Below, piece after piece: positions 1-7,274 of a stretch of 38,777 nucleotides of DNA. Source of the stretch: Pseudomonas sp. IPO3778 (lineage in GTDB: Bacteria; Pseudomonadota; Gammaproteobacteria; Pseudomonadales; Pseudomonadaceae); the NCBI RefSeq assembly GCF_013386825.1, contig NZ_JACARC010000033.1:7015-45791 (forward strand). The letters run 5' to 3'. The notes under the pieces were generated by a model that worked only from the letters and a program-made list of their open reading frames with translations, was not told the origin of the DNA and made no database searches. The position numbers were made by a program, and so were the translations under genes. Position 1 is the stretch's first letter. Each line of letters opens with the position of its first letter.

Positions 1-23
1 CCACGCAGAGCGTGGGAACGATC
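1..23. repeat. Extragenic hairpin repeat (partial, window edge)
   Basis: CCACGC and GCGTGG pair around a 3-base loop, followed by GAACGATC. This matches in style the short GC-rich hairpin found repeatedly between Pseudomonas genes. It lies just past the stop codon of the cytochrome c gene read on the minus strand and could end that transcript, although no T-run follows. The left part is cut by the window edge. Confidence 0.5.
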
Positions 24-31
24 AGCGATCA

Positions 32-415
32 TCATCGACTTTTTGAAATCACCCCACTCATGTACTGGTTCAAGTCGCGAAAATCCTGAACCTTCCAAGT
101 GAACGGCGACAGCGTTACACCGTTCTCCCGCAACGTTCTGGGAATCAGGTCGCGATTTGGACGGAGGATGATGGATGACACAATAACGCCCGGATAATCA
201 TTCAGGCGTTTCTTGAAACTGGCCGTTGTCAGGTCAGGCGTAGGCGGATTGCTTTTATTCGCCAAAGGCCCTGTCCCTTTGATATCCGCTCCGTGGCACA
301 TAGCGCATCGCTGCAAATAGATGTTTTTCCCGTTAACACTCTCCGCAAAGGACAGTGATGTGTGAACCAGCGATAAAATCCCCAATGACGCGATGAACAC
401 TGTTTTTATTTTCAC
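32..415 (-). CDS. Small secreted c-type cytochrome
   Basis: A 127-aa protein with a cleavable signal peptide (Lys-rich start, hydrophobic stretch to about residue 21, AFA-like end near Ala24) and one heme c motif, CAMCH, at residues 37-41. It should be a periplasmic monoheme cytochrome c. No clear distal Met ligand stands out; a Met lies near residue 119. I chose the GTG at 413-415 because the signal peptide starts there; the upstream extension is Arg/Trp-rich and unlike an exported protein. No redox partner is adjacent, so the electron donor and acceptor are unknown. It runs away from the neighbouring MAPEG gene, from which it is separated by about 70 bp. Confidence 0.75.
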   Translation of the reverse strand: MKIKTVFIASLGILSLVHTSLSFAESVNGKNIYLQRCAMCHGADIKGTGPLANKSNPPTPDLTTASFKKRLNDYPGVIVSSIILRPNRDLIPRTLRENGVTLSPFTWKVQDFRDLNQYMSGVISKSR

Positions 416-488
416 GTTTCCATGTGGCCTTGTTATATGAACCCGATCATTCTCGTTCGGGCCCCTGTTACTAGCAAGGTTCTCCCCA

Positions 489-887
489 CTAAGGGTAAAC
501 CGCAGCCGCCAACACCAACATCGCCACCACCCCCGCAATAAACGCCGCCGTTCTAATCACCGGAATTCCCGCCGCATAAACAACGAAATGCACCAGCCGC
601 GCGCCCACATAGAGCTTTGCCGCCAACACCGTGGCCGGCGTGCTCACCCCCAGTGTGGCCAGGATCAGCACCAGCGGAGCAAACACCGCGAGGTTTTCAA
701 TGGCGTTGGAATGGGCCATGCGCGCCCGTTGGGCCCATTGCGGGTCTGGCGCCAGTGCCGGGTTGGGGTTGCCCAACGTGGCCACCAAGCCACGGGTTTT
801 GATTCTGGCAAGGGTATAGGGTACCCACATCAAGCCCGTGCCTACCGCGACGACGGCCAGTGAAACAAGCTCAGAGGTAATGTTCAT
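489..887 (-). CDS. MAPEG-family membrane protein
   Basis: A 132-aa protein with about four hydrophobic segments. An ARMAHSNAIENL motif near residues 56-67 is typical of the MAPEG family (membrane-associated proteins in eicosanoid and glutathione metabolism). Bacterial members of this short type have mostly unknown substrates. The start at 885-887 is fixed by an AGGAGC ribosome site 8 bases upstream; a longer reading frame exists but its extension is not membrane-like. It is divergent from the GlxA-type regulator, with about 110 bp between them, so that regulator may control it. Confidence 0.85.
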   Translation of the reverse strand: MNITSELVSLAVVAVGTGLMWVPYTLARIKTRGLVATLGNPNPALAPDPQWAQRARMAHSNAIENLAVFAPLVLILATLGVSTPATVLAAKLYVGARLVHFVVYAAGIPVIRTAAFIAGVVAMLVLAAAVYP

Positions 888-978
888 AAATGAGGCTCCT
901 GGTTGAAGGGCTGATCTGCCGAATCGGTGCTCAGTCTGTTCTTCGCCCCACCAATGAGCTATGTTCACAAATGACATT

Positions 979-995
979 TTTACGATCATTTACGA
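979..995 (+). promoter_or_regulatory. TTTACGA direct repeat, 10-bp period
   Basis: TTTACGA occurs at 979-985 and again at 989-995, exactly one helical turn apart, directly before the preferred start of the GlxA-type regulator and in the gap to the divergent MAPEG gene. AraC-family proteins often bind direct repeats on one face of the helix, so this may be an autoregulatory site. This is inference only. Confidence 0.3.
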
Positions 996-996
996 C

Positions 997-1962
997 ATGA
1001 AAATCCACCTCCTCGTTTTGAACGGCGTGTTCGACACCGGCCTCACGGCGTTGATGGATACGTTCGCAACAGCCAATGAACTGGCGAGCACCCTCGGGCT
1101 GGGCGTGGCGCCGCTTGAAGTCCGGCTGATAGGCCCGCGCAAACGCGTGCGCACCGCCATGGGGTTGGTCGCGCAGGTAGAGCCGCTGCCGTCGTCGGGG
1201 CCCCTGCCCGACTGGCTGGTGGTGCCCGCCATCAAGGTCAGCCAGCCCGAACAGTTGATCCAGATGCTGAACCGCCGCGATGTCATCGAGGCCAAAACCT
1301 GTCTGCGCACCTGGCAGGCATCCGGGGTCAACCTGGCGGCGGCATGCCTGGGCACCTACCTCCTTGCGGACGCAGGCCTGCTGGACGGGCGGGATGCGAC
1401 AACCACCTGGTCCCTGGCACCGTTTTTTCGCCAGCGTTACCCCGAGGTCCGGCTGGATGACTCACGCATGGTGATCGCCTCACGGGGCGTGGTGACGGCG
1501 GGTGCGGCCATGGGCCACCTTGACCTGGCGCTCTGGCTGGTGCGGCAAATCAGCCCCGAGCTGGCGTCATTGGTGGCGGGTTTTCTGTTGATTGATACCC
1601 GCGCGTCCCAGGCGCAATACATCATCCCCGACCACCTGGCGCATGCCGATGCGCTGATCGAGAAGTTCGAACGCTGGGCGCGCAGCAACCTTGCACAGGG
1701 CTTTTCACTGCAGGACGCCGCCCAGGCCTTGCACGTGCACGCGAGAACCCTGCAACGGCGCACCGACGCCGTGCTGGGCAAGTCACCGTTGGCCTTCTTC
1801 CAGGACCTGCGCATTGAACGGGCACGCCAACTGGTCAGTGCCGGGCGCGACCTTGAAGCGATCGCCAGTGAAGTGGGTTACGCCGACGCCTCCACCTTGA
1901 GAAACCTGCTGCGCAGAAAGCTCGGCCGGGGCGTGCGGGAGCTTCGTTCAACCCTGCACTAG
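997..1962 (+). CDS. GlxA-family AraC-type transcriptional regulator
   Basis: A 321-aa protein from the preferred ATG at 997. The N-terminal DJ-1/PfpI-like (class I glutamine amidotransferase-like) domain covers about residues 1-185, with the AACLG nucleophile-elbow region near residue 116. The C-terminal AraC double helix-turn-helix follows (about 225-320). Such proteins are cytoplasmic regulators whose DJ-1-like domain senses a small molecule. An ATG at 961 is also in frame, but homologues of this type start at MKIHLLVLN. Neither start has a good ribosome site. The last 15 bases overlap the convergent esterase gene. The divergent MAPEG gene is the simplest target. Confidence 0.88.
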   Translation: MKIHLLVLNGVFDTGLTALMDTFATANELASTLGLGVAPLEVRLIGPRKRVRTAMGLVAQVEPLPSSGPLPDWLVVPAIKVSQPEQLIQMLNRRDVIEAKTCLRTWQASGVNLAAACLGTYLLADAGLLDGRDATTTWSLAPFFRQRYPEVRLDDSRMVIASRGVVTAGAAMGHLDLALWLVRQISPELASLVAGFLLIDTRASQAQYIIPDHLAHADALIEKFERWARSNLAQGFSLQDAAQALHVHARTLQRRTDAVLGKSPLAFFQDLRIERARQLVSAGRDLEAIASEVGYADASTLRNLLRRKLGRGVRELRSTLH

Positions 1963-2895
1963 CAGGCGACCCGTTATCCACTCCCGACTGTAAGCCAGCA
2001 CCCCACCGGACATCGCCGTCGGAAAATGAATAAACCCATGGGCCGCCTGGGGCAACAGAAACACCTCAGTCCCAGCCCACCGCTCGGCCATCTGCAGCGT
2101 GTCATCCAGCAACGGGTCCAACTCCCCCACAAACATCAGCGCCGGCGGCAACCCGGCAAGGTCGCCATACAACGGTGACAGCGCCGGCTGCCGACGCTGC
2201 TCATCACTCAACCCCGGCGTCAGCAGGCGCAACGCCTCCACCATGCCCGGCCCATCCAGCAACAACGTGTCCGCCCCCGCCGCGCGCACGCTGGGGGTGC
2301 CGGTCAAATCGTAGACGCCGTAATACAGCACCGCCCCGCTCACCCGTGCCAGCAACTCGGGCCACTGCTTCAAGGCCAGCAACGTCGCCGCCGCCAGATG
2401 CCCACCGGCAGATTCGCCGACGACGATCACCGGCAGCCCGGCAAACTCCTCGCAGTCCTGGAGCAGCCAACGCGCCGCCGCCAGGCAGTCGTCCAATATC
2501 CCTTCCACCGGCGTGTTGACCGCCAGCCGGTAATCCACCGACACCACCGCCACGTCGCAGGCGTTGACCATGGCCACGTTGAGGTCGTCATTCATCTGCG
2601 CATTGCCAATCACCCAGCCGCCGCCATGAATGTCCAACACCACGCCCTTGGCCGTGCCCTTCGGCCGGATGATGCGCACGGGCACCGAACCCACCCGCCG
2701 GCTTTCCGCTTCGAGGCCATGCTTGAGCAACTTGTTGCCCACCACCATCTGGCTGGAACGCAACAGCGCCTGGATCACCCGGGGCGTCACGCGGTTGCGG
2801 ATGCGGAAACGCGGCAACCACGCCAGCTTCTGGTTGAAGCGCTGCATTTGCGCCAGTTCATGTTCTTCAGCGGGCCACAGCGTATGAGTTCCCAA
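1948..2895 (-). CDS. Alpha/beta hydrolase, hormone-sensitive-lipase family
   Basis: A 315-aa cytoplasmic esterase/lipase-like enzyme. It shows the HSL-family oxyanion motif HGGGW at 90-94, the nucleophile elbow GESAGG at 160-165 (Ser162), the acid in ELDPL (Asp260) and the base in AAHGF (His286), so the triad is complete. The start appears to be TTG at 2893-2895, with an AGAGGGA ribosome site about 8 bases upstream. It converges with the GlxA-type regulator and overlaps its end. Substrate unknown; this family hydrolyses short-chain acyl esters. Confidence 0.88.
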   Translation of the reverse strand: MGTHTLWPAEEHELAQMQRFNQKLAWLPRFRIRNRVTPRVIQALLRSSQMVVGNKLLKHGLEAESRRVGSVPVRIIRPKGTAKGVVLDIHGGGWVIGNAQMNDDLNVAMVNACDVAVVSVDYRLAVNTPVEGILDDCLAAARWLLQDCEEFAGLPVIVVGESAGGHLAAATLLALKQWPELLARVSGAVLYYGVYDLTGTPSVRAAGADTLLLDGPGMVEALRLLTPGLSDEQRRQPALSPLYGDLAGLPPALMFVGELDPLLDDTLQMAERWAGTEVFLLPQAAHGFIHFPTAMSGGVLAYSREWITGRLLVQG

Positions 2896-3022
2896 TCTGT
2901 ATTCCCTCTATCTCTAAAAGAGATGGCATCCTTCTGAAACCAGCACGACGCGTGTTCATCTTGGCCAGTGTGCGTGGGCATCATGGCAATGATGTTTCCG
3001 CCCTCTCCCCACGTCGCCAGGC

Positions 3023-3466
3023 TCAGCGGTTATTGCGCAGGATGGAGAAATTCAACGCGGCCGCAACGCTTAGCCACACCAGGTACGGGAACAGGATCAG
3101 CCCGGTGATCAGGTCCAGCCGCACAGCCAGCAGCACCATGGCGGCGACCACCAGCCACAGCAGCGTGATGATCACCATCCCGGCGAAAATCCGGTGGGCA
3201 CCGAAGAACACCGGCGTCCACAGGGTGTTGAGCGCGATCTGCGCAGCCCATAAAGCGAGCACGATTTCGCTGCCGGGGATCAGGGTCAAGCGGTAGCCGG
3301 CCCACGCCAGCAGCAGGTAGATGATTGTCCAAGCGACCGGGAACAGCCAGTTGGGTGGCGTGAAACCGGGTTTGACCAGGGTGGCGTACCAGTCGCCCGG
3401 TTTGAAGATGATGCCGGTGCTCGCCGCAGCACCGCAGGCCAGAAGAAAAATAAACAACGTCACCAT
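3023..3466 (-). CDS. tspO: TspO/MBR-family tryptophan-rich sensory protein
   Basis: A 147-aa integral membrane protein with five hydrophobic helices. The family hallmark PPNWLFPVAWTIIYLLLAWA starts near residue 37, and the Trp positions (DWY, NWLF, AWTI, LW) fit TspO. TspO binds tetrapyrroles and in bacteria is linked to porphyrin degradation and stress signalling. The start ATG at 3464-3466 has AAGGA upstream. A possible 31-codon reading frame ends inside this start (ATGGTGA), hinting at coupled translation. Confidence 0.92.
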   Translation of the reverse strand: MVTLFIFLLACGAAASTGIIFKPGDWYATLVKPGFTPPNWLFPVAWTIIYLLLAWAGYRLTLIPGSEIVLALWAAQIALNTLWTPVFFGAHRIFAGMVIITLLWLVVAAMVLLAVRLDLITGLILFPYLVWLSVAAALNFSILRNNR

Positions 3467-3555
3467 AATCGGTCCTTAGCTGAGAGCAGCTGCCTGGAGA
3501 TGAACGCCTTGACGGCGGTTTCAAGGTTGGACGCCCCGCGCAGCAAAAAGTGTAT
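3460..3555 (-). other. Possible 31-codon leader ORF with strong SD but ATA start
   Basis: On the minus strand a near-ideal GGGAGGAAAG ribosome site (about 3560-3569) stands 8 bases before an ATA codon at 3553-3555. From there 31 sense codons run to a TGA that overlaps the tspO ATG. The encoded peptide is amphipathic (LETAVKAFISRQLLSAK core). ATA is a very rare initiator; the only canonical alternative, a TTG, is too far from the SD. It could be a coupled leader peptide, the tail of a decayed gene, or chance. Confidence 0.25.
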
Positions 3556-3588
3556 TTTTCTTTCCTCCCGTGCCCCGCCACAGATGCG

Positions 3589-3981
3589 CTAGCTGAACGC
3601 AATGTAAACAGGCGCCTGCTCCACCGCCGACTGCTCACAAGCACGGACCAGATCCCCCACGCAATAAAGTCGCCAGCCCTTGCCCGCGCCCCACTTGGCA
3701 GCCGCATCCTCAAGCGATGCCGCTTCATCCCGCGCGGCCCGCTCCCAATCATCGTGCCCGATCTCGGCGATCAAGCGTGTTTGGTAGTCCTTCAAAAAGG
3801 GAAGCAGGCCCTGCGCATGATCAACCTCCAACAGCACAACGTCAGCCGAATCGAGTTGCTGCCTGGCCGCCTCGACCCAGTCCCGCGCCTGCAACGGAAG
3901 CGCGTCCAACACCGCCTCAAAGGCCGACCCCGACTTGTCGCTGCCCTGAAACGAACCACACCCAATCTCGCCACCCGCCAT
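3589..3981 (-). CDS. Hypothetical protein, 130 aa
   Basis: A soluble acidic protein with no signal peptide or membrane helix and no family I recognise. It starts MAGGEIGCGSFQ, is rich in Ala, Asp and Glu with several likely helices, and contains four Trp. A ribosome site (AAGGAG) lies 7 to 8 bases before the ATG at 3979-3981, which supports expression. It is downstream of two other unrecognised minus-strand genes (233 aa and 155 aa), separated by only about 35 bp, so they may be one transcription unit. Function unknown. Confidence 0.7.
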   Translation of the reverse strand: MAGGEIGCGSFQGSDKSGSAFEAVLDALPLQARDWVEAARQQLDSADVVLLEVDHAQGLLPFLKDYQTRLIAEIGHDDWERAARDEAASLEDAAAKWGAGKGWRLYCVGDLVRACEQSAVEQAPVYIAFS

Positions 3982-4016
3982 GCCCTTCTCCTTAACCGTT
4001 ATTCATACCCACCCGG

Positions 4017-4718
4017 TTACTGGCTTAACCCCAGGCGCTTTTTCGCCTTGTAGCAATCATTGATCGCGATCGCCTGCTGGTAATACTCCGTACGCTGCGC
4101 GCGGTTACTGTCCCCCAGCAGCCGGTACATTTCCGCCTGAAAATCCCGACTGCTGCCCCACTGAAACGCCATGCCCTGGGGCATTTCGGCCCGGCACTCA
4201 AGCTTCACCGCAGGCTGCGGGAAATACTGCACATACGCGGGCGCGCTAGTGGCAATGGCCTTCAGCGTTGTCTGGAATTCAGGTGTGTTCGTCAATTCAT
4301 AGCAAAAGGAGGAAAGCTGCAGGGCTGGTGGTGCAAAGCCTTGCAGGAAACTGCGTTCCAACAGCGGGCAAGCCTTTTCCTTGATGACGTCGATTGGGTA
4401 GAACAACACGTAGATCATCGCCAGGCGATGCTGCGCCACCGGGTGGTCCAGCGCGGCAGCCTGTTCAAGCAACTTGATCGCCGGTTTGAGTGATTCACCC
4501 GCCTCCTCCACCAGCGCCTGGGAACGCTTTTTCTCGTCTGCGCTGGCCGTGGGAAAGTTCGCAGGCACCGCTTCCAGTTTGGTGTTGGCTTGCTGTAGAT
4601 ACGGCAACGCCTGCTGATAAAGGCGCTCGGCGTGAGGGTCGATGGGCGGTGTGTTGGCCATGCACAGTTGCGGCAACAGGCAGCCCAGAAATAGGGGAAT
4701 AAAGCGGCAAATATTCAT
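4017..4718 (-). CDS. Secreted Sel1/TPR-like hypothetical protein
   Basis: A 233-aa protein with an N-terminal signal peptide (hydrophobic FIPLFLGCLLPQL, likely cleavage after CMA near residue 21). The mature part is helical. AERLYQQALPYL, LLEQAAALDHPVAQHRLAMIY and QGFAPPALQLSSFCYEL resemble degenerate Sel1/TPR helix pairs, so it is probably a periplasmic or lipid-free secreted scaffold protein. The internal ATG at 4716-4718 was chosen because the signal peptide begins there and GGAAG precedes it; the 25-residue upstream extension is not plausible. It probably shares a transcript with the 155-aa gene upstream. Confidence 0.72.
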   Translation of the reverse strand: MNICRFIPLFLGCLLPQLCMANTPPIDPHAERLYQQALPYLQQANTKLEAVPANFPTASADEKKRSQALVEEAGESLKPAIKLLEQAAALDHPVAQHRLAMIYVLFYPIDVIKEKACPLLERSFLQGFAPPALQLSSFCYELTNTPEFQTTLKAIATSAPAYVQYFPQPAVKLECRAEMPQGMAFQWGSSRDFQAEMYRLLGDSNRAQRTEYYQQAIAINDCYKAKKRLGLSQ

Positions 4719-4755
4719 AAACAGGCTTCCATGCGTCGGGGGATTCAGGTGCCGC

Positions 4756-5223
4756 TCATGCGGTAGTGTCCCAATAGAAATGGATGAACTCATCCTCGTA
4801 TTCCGCGACCAGCGAAACGATGAACTCGGTCTTCATGGAATACATCATCAGCGCACCGACAAAGCCCGTTGGCTCGTGCAGGGGCAGTTTGAGCGGCGCG
4901 ACCAACTCATTCGCCTGGTCGGCAACCCATTGGTTGAATTCGGCTTCCGAGATGTTCTCAAACCTGGCATCGGATACGTATCCGGCGAAGTATTCCTGCC
5001 GTCTGCACCAGTCGTGCTGGCGTTCGGCGTAAAGCCAGAAGCGCAAACCGTTGTCATTTTGCGGGTTGGGCGCGCGGGTGACCCTGATGCACGCCTCCCC
5101 GTCGGGAGTCCGAAAAGCATCCTGTGGATAGGTGACGTAATAGATCCCAGGATACGGCCGGCCCGAACCGTAGTGAAACAATTGCTCACGGGGAATCTGG
5201 TCAAAGTCGTTTTTATCGAACAC
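4756..5223 (-). CDS. Hypothetical protein, 155 aa
   Basis: A soluble protein rich in aromatic residues (FWLYAERQHDW, HFYWDTTA). It has no signal peptide, no membrane helix and no recognised family. The start is GTG at 5221-5223, with AAAGGA about 9 bases upstream; a nearby ATG is out of frame. Size and composition are reminiscent of small immunity-type proteins, but no toxin gene lies beside it, so that is not claimed. It is the first gene of a possible three-gene minus-strand unit. Confidence 0.68.
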   Translation of the reverse strand: MFDKNDFDQIPREQLFHYGSGRPYPGIYYVTYPQDAFRTPDGEACIRVTRAPNPQNDNGLRFWLYAERQHDWCRRQEYFAGYVSDARFENISEAEFNQWVADQANELVAPLKLPLHEPTGFVGALMMYSMKTEFIVSLVAEYEDEFIHFYWDTTA

Positions 5224-5600
5224 GAAGAGGTCCTTTATTCATGCCGAGCGGACGGGTGATGGGGGTGCTCGTTGTCACGGGCTCATTCCTTTGAAAGCTG
5301 CGCAGGTTCTGTCACATTCTACGACAAGCATCCCACGGCGAAATACGCCCTTTCACCCTATCGATGATCCCTTATGGAAATACGGATTTCGGAAACGTCC
5401 GACTGGCAATTGTTCGCGACCATCGCCGACCAGCCTGCTTATGCCTGGCCAGGGTGAGCGCCTGGAGGGTTTGAGTGAGTTGGGGTTGAGGGCGTATCGG
5501 TTGGTGGTGCCGTTTGCGGGGTAACGGAGGCTTTGCGTTGACCGCAGCACCTTGCTCCATTGCCTACGCTTGCGTCAGAATCCGCCGGCTTGTGCACCTG
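5224..5600. other. Non-coding stretch with short coding-like fragment
   Basis: No convincing gene. Positions 5372-5452 read in one frame as a 27-residue peptide (ATG to TGA; starts MEIRISETSDW). Positions 5391-5524 in another frame give an Arg/Pro/Leu-rich peptide of a kind often predicted in Pseudomonas intergenic DNA. Neither has a good ribosome site. I see no promoter or terminator I can defend. The stretch probably belongs to the accessory element that continues into the DUF6124 leader. Confidence 0.3.
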
Positions 5601-5850
5601 GGTGGTCATCTCTAAGGTTGCTCGGTCGCTGAAAACTCAGTGATCGGGTTTAGTAGCCCTTAGTTGAATTGCGCTTAGTGCACGAGCTTCATCAATCAGA
5701 CGTTCCTGTCTGTGCTTGATGGTGGCTGTGCGTAGGGCGCCTTCGGGCGCGCCGGCTTTGCGTAATTCCCCGGTCTACTAACCTGCGTGCAGCTGCCACC
5801 CTTTTCGTTTAGTAGCGAAAGGGGTCAGCCCCAAGTCAGGAATTGCGTGT
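5601..5850 (+). ncRNA. Structured leader RNA of the DUF6124 gene (candidate)
   Basis: About 250 bases before the DUF6124 start contain several interlocking stem-loops. Hairpin A (5646-5659) is GGG, loop TTTAGTAG, CCC. Hairpin C (5798-5825) is a stem of about 10 pairs with one G-U around an identical loop TTTAGTAG (5808-5815). Between them, GGTCTACTAACC (5772-5783) exposes CTACTAA, the exact complement of both loops, so a kissing interaction is possible. A GCGCC-TTCG-GGCGC tetraloop hairpin lies at 5737-5750. GGTGGC (5721-5726) can pair with GCCACC (5795-5800), and GGGG (5821-5824) with CCCC (5829-5832); both compete with hairpin C. The ribosome site follows (about 5836-5841). This resembles a switchable 5' UTR, ligand unknown. 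Confidence 0.55.
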
Positions 5851-6177
5851 ATGTTCAAAGTAACCCCGAATCCTCCGAAACAACCGGACTTAAAGCTCTA
5901 CCAAGCGGCCGAACGTGCCCTTGATCACTATCTAAATCCCGCCACCGAAAGCGCCCCGGACACAAACGCCCTCTTCAGCGTCAGCTCCGGCGCCAGCAAC
6001 GAAACCCTGATCGCCAACAGCTACGAAACCGTCTCCTCCGTCAGCGCCCTGCTGCTTGACCTGTCCGACCAACTGACCGGCAAAGACCGCGACGTGGCAT
6101 TGGCCATACACCAACTGAGCGAATTGAGCGTCCTGCTGATCGGCAAACTGATGGACCGCGAAACACCTCGGGCGTAA
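5851..6177 (+). CDS. DUF6124-family protein
   Basis: A 108-aa small soluble protein of a family common, often in several copies, in fluorescent pseudomonads (DUF6124, related to DUF3077). It begins MFKVTPNPP. A variable acidic middle carries LFSVSSGASNETLIANSYET, followed by a helical half (SSVSALLLDLSDQLTGKDRD, AIHQLSELSVLLIGKLMD). Function is unknown. An AGGA ribosome site lies about 10 bases before the ATG. The long structured leader upstream suggests post-transcriptional control. Its last 96 bases are duplicated, with a nonsense codon, at 6586-6681. Confidence 0.85.
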   Translation: MFKVTPNPPKQPDLKLYQAAERALDHYLNPATESAPDTNALFSVSSGASNETLIANSYETVSSVSALLLDLSDQLTGKDRDVALAIHQLSELSVLLIGKLMDRETPRA

Positions 6178-6267
6178 AGCCCAACGTGGTCCTGCGGGAC
6201 TAGCCCTTCAACTCACCCAACCGATTACTCGCCGCGTCGTCGTATGCCTTATACAACGACGCGGCGA
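6082..6267. repeat. 186-bp direct repeat, copy A
   Basis: Matches 6586-6771 without gaps at an offset of 504 bases; by eye about 19 of 186 positions differ. Copy A carries the intact 3' end of the DUF6124 gene and a truncated 3' end of the convergent 77-aa gene. The differences fall mainly in the DUF6124 part and in a 4-base block near 6248-6251. Confidence 0.9.
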
Positions 6268-6268
6268 G
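6200..6268 (-). pseudogene. 3' remnant of the 77-aa gene (copy A)
   Basis: On the minus strand this encodes SLYKAYDDAASNRLGELKG and a stop, nearly identical to the C-terminus of the intact 77-aa protein at 6704-6937 (SLYVAYDD...). The upstream part is missing: the similarity stops at about 6267 where unrelated sequence begins. It is a leftover of the duplication rather than a gene. Confidence 0.8.
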
Positions 6269-6343
6269 AGGTGCACGGTGCATTCAGCCATTGCTGAACC
6301 CCGCCTGGTTCGTTGTAATGAGTCGAAACCCAAAAGGTGATTC

Positions 6344-6580
6344 ATGGAAGCTGATCCGCTGTGCCTAGTATTTGTACCAGCCCTCGTAGCCGTTCTCACC
6401 GCCGCTGAAGACAGAAAGGGCTCACCTCTTACCGAGGCTGAGGTCTGTGATATTCGAGACCGGGCGGTTTGTATCACCCTTCCCTTCAGCGTTGCGCTTG
6501 ATATGGAAAGGCAGCGCGGCTATCCCGATCTGATTGCGGAGAATTGCTGGAGTGAATGGCAAAACCACAAAGGTCGTTGA
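6344..6580 (+). CDS. Hypothetical protein, 78 aa, between repeat copies
   Basis: A 78-aa soluble protein. A hydrophobic start (LCLVFVPALVAVLTAAEDRKG) is followed by PLTEAEVCDIRDRAVCITLPFSVALDMERQRGYPDL and a Trp-containing end. An AAGGTG ribosome site sits 4 to 5 bases before the ATG. I recall similar small proteins from Pseudomonas genomes but no function for them. It is the only gene in the segment bracketed by the 186-bp repeat, so it may have arrived together with the duplication. Confidence 0.7.
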   Translation: MEADPLCLVFVPALVAVLTAAEDRKGSPLTEAEVCDIRDRAVCITLPFSVALDMERQRGYPDLIAENCWSEWQNHKGR

Positions 6581-6585
6581 TCTAT

Positions 6586-6681
6586 AAAGACCGCGACGTG
6601 GAATAGGCCATTCACCCGCTGAGCGAGTCGAGCGTATTGCTGATCGGCAGACTGATGGACCGCGAAACACCTCGGGCATAG
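6586..6681 (+). pseudogene. 3' remnant of a DUF6124 gene (copy B)
   Basis: Read in the same frame as the intact gene, this copies the last 32 codons (KDRDV ... DRETPRA) but has a TAG at 6604-6606 and no start. It ends with TAG where the intact gene has TAA. It lies inside repeat copy B and cannot be expressed as a DUF6124 protein. Confidence 0.85.
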
Positions 6682-6771
6682 AGCCCAACGCGGTCCTGCG
6701 GGATTAGCCCTTCAACTCACCCAACCGATTACTCGCCGCGTCGTCGTATGCAACGTACAACGACTCGGCGA
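6586..6771. repeat. 186-bp direct repeat, copy B
   Basis: Second copy of 6082-6267. It carries a decayed DUF6124 3' end and the intact 3' end of the 77-aa gene, the mirror of copy A. This is the pattern expected if a segment with one end in each gene was duplicated and the 78-aa gene came to lie between the copies. Confidence 0.9.
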
Positions 6772-6937
6772 TTTGGCTTTTGATGGCTTTGGCGCTTTCC
6801 AGGCCCAATACAAAACCTTCGGCCTTGCCGCCTGCGCGGTTGAGGTCTTCTTTTGTGTCAGCACCGGTGATGGCGTCGAGGAGTTTGATGGCCTGAGGGC
6901 CTACGCCTTTGGGGAGGCTGATTTGGTCGATGCTCAT
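6704..6937 (-). CDS. Hypothetical protein, 77 aa
   Basis: A 77-aa soluble helical protein: MSIDQISLPKG, then QAIKLLDAITGADTKEDLNRAGGKAEGFVLGLESAKAIKSQIAESLY and a polar tail. No family I can name. The ATG at 6935-6937 has GAGG about 8 bases upstream; the longer frame back to 7048 lacks support. It is convergent with the DUF6124/78-aa genes. Its C-terminus is duplicated at 6200-6268. Confidence 0.72.
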   Translation of the reverse strand: MSIDQISLPKGVGPQAIKLLDAITGADTKEDLNRAGGKAEGFVLGLESAKAIKSQIAESLYVAYDDAASNRLGELKG

Positions 6938-7274
6938 TGGGATGCCTCGGATGGGGTGCGGGATGGGGTGGTGCGGATGAACGAGGTCATTGGCGATACC
7001 TTGAGATTGAGGTCGGTAGCGCGTGGAACCACTGCCGGGGGTGAGCATGGTAGACCGGTATGGGGATTAAAGGGGCTGTTTTCGAGCACCCTGTCCGTGA
7101 GCAAGGGGTCTACCAACCGCTACGTTAGCGCACCGTAGCTACTGCCAATGAGCACAACTAGCTGACTGAAAGTTGGATAGCGCTTCGGAGCGGAGCAACT
7201 GATGACATCTGGCGTCTGAAGAGCTAATGTAGGCAGCACATCGCCATCACTGGCATTCGCTATAGAGGGATCTA
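6938..7274. other. Intergenic region left of the AT-rich island
   Basis: No gene seen. GGTAGACC (7049-7056) and GGTCTACC (7107-7114) form an 8-bp inverted pair around about 50 bases, within the likely 5' UTR of the 77-aa gene, which may therefore be a folded RNA. From about 7140 the sequence leads to the defence-like operon. TATAGA (7260-7265) could be a -10 box and GAGGG (7264-7268) is the ribosome site of the first island gene. The GC content drops just after this point. Confidence 0.4.

Noticed and set aside
4756..5223. Immunity-type protein of a polymorphic toxin
   Set aside because: Size and composition would fit, but no toxin, Rhs or PAAR gene is adjacent, so no function is claimed.
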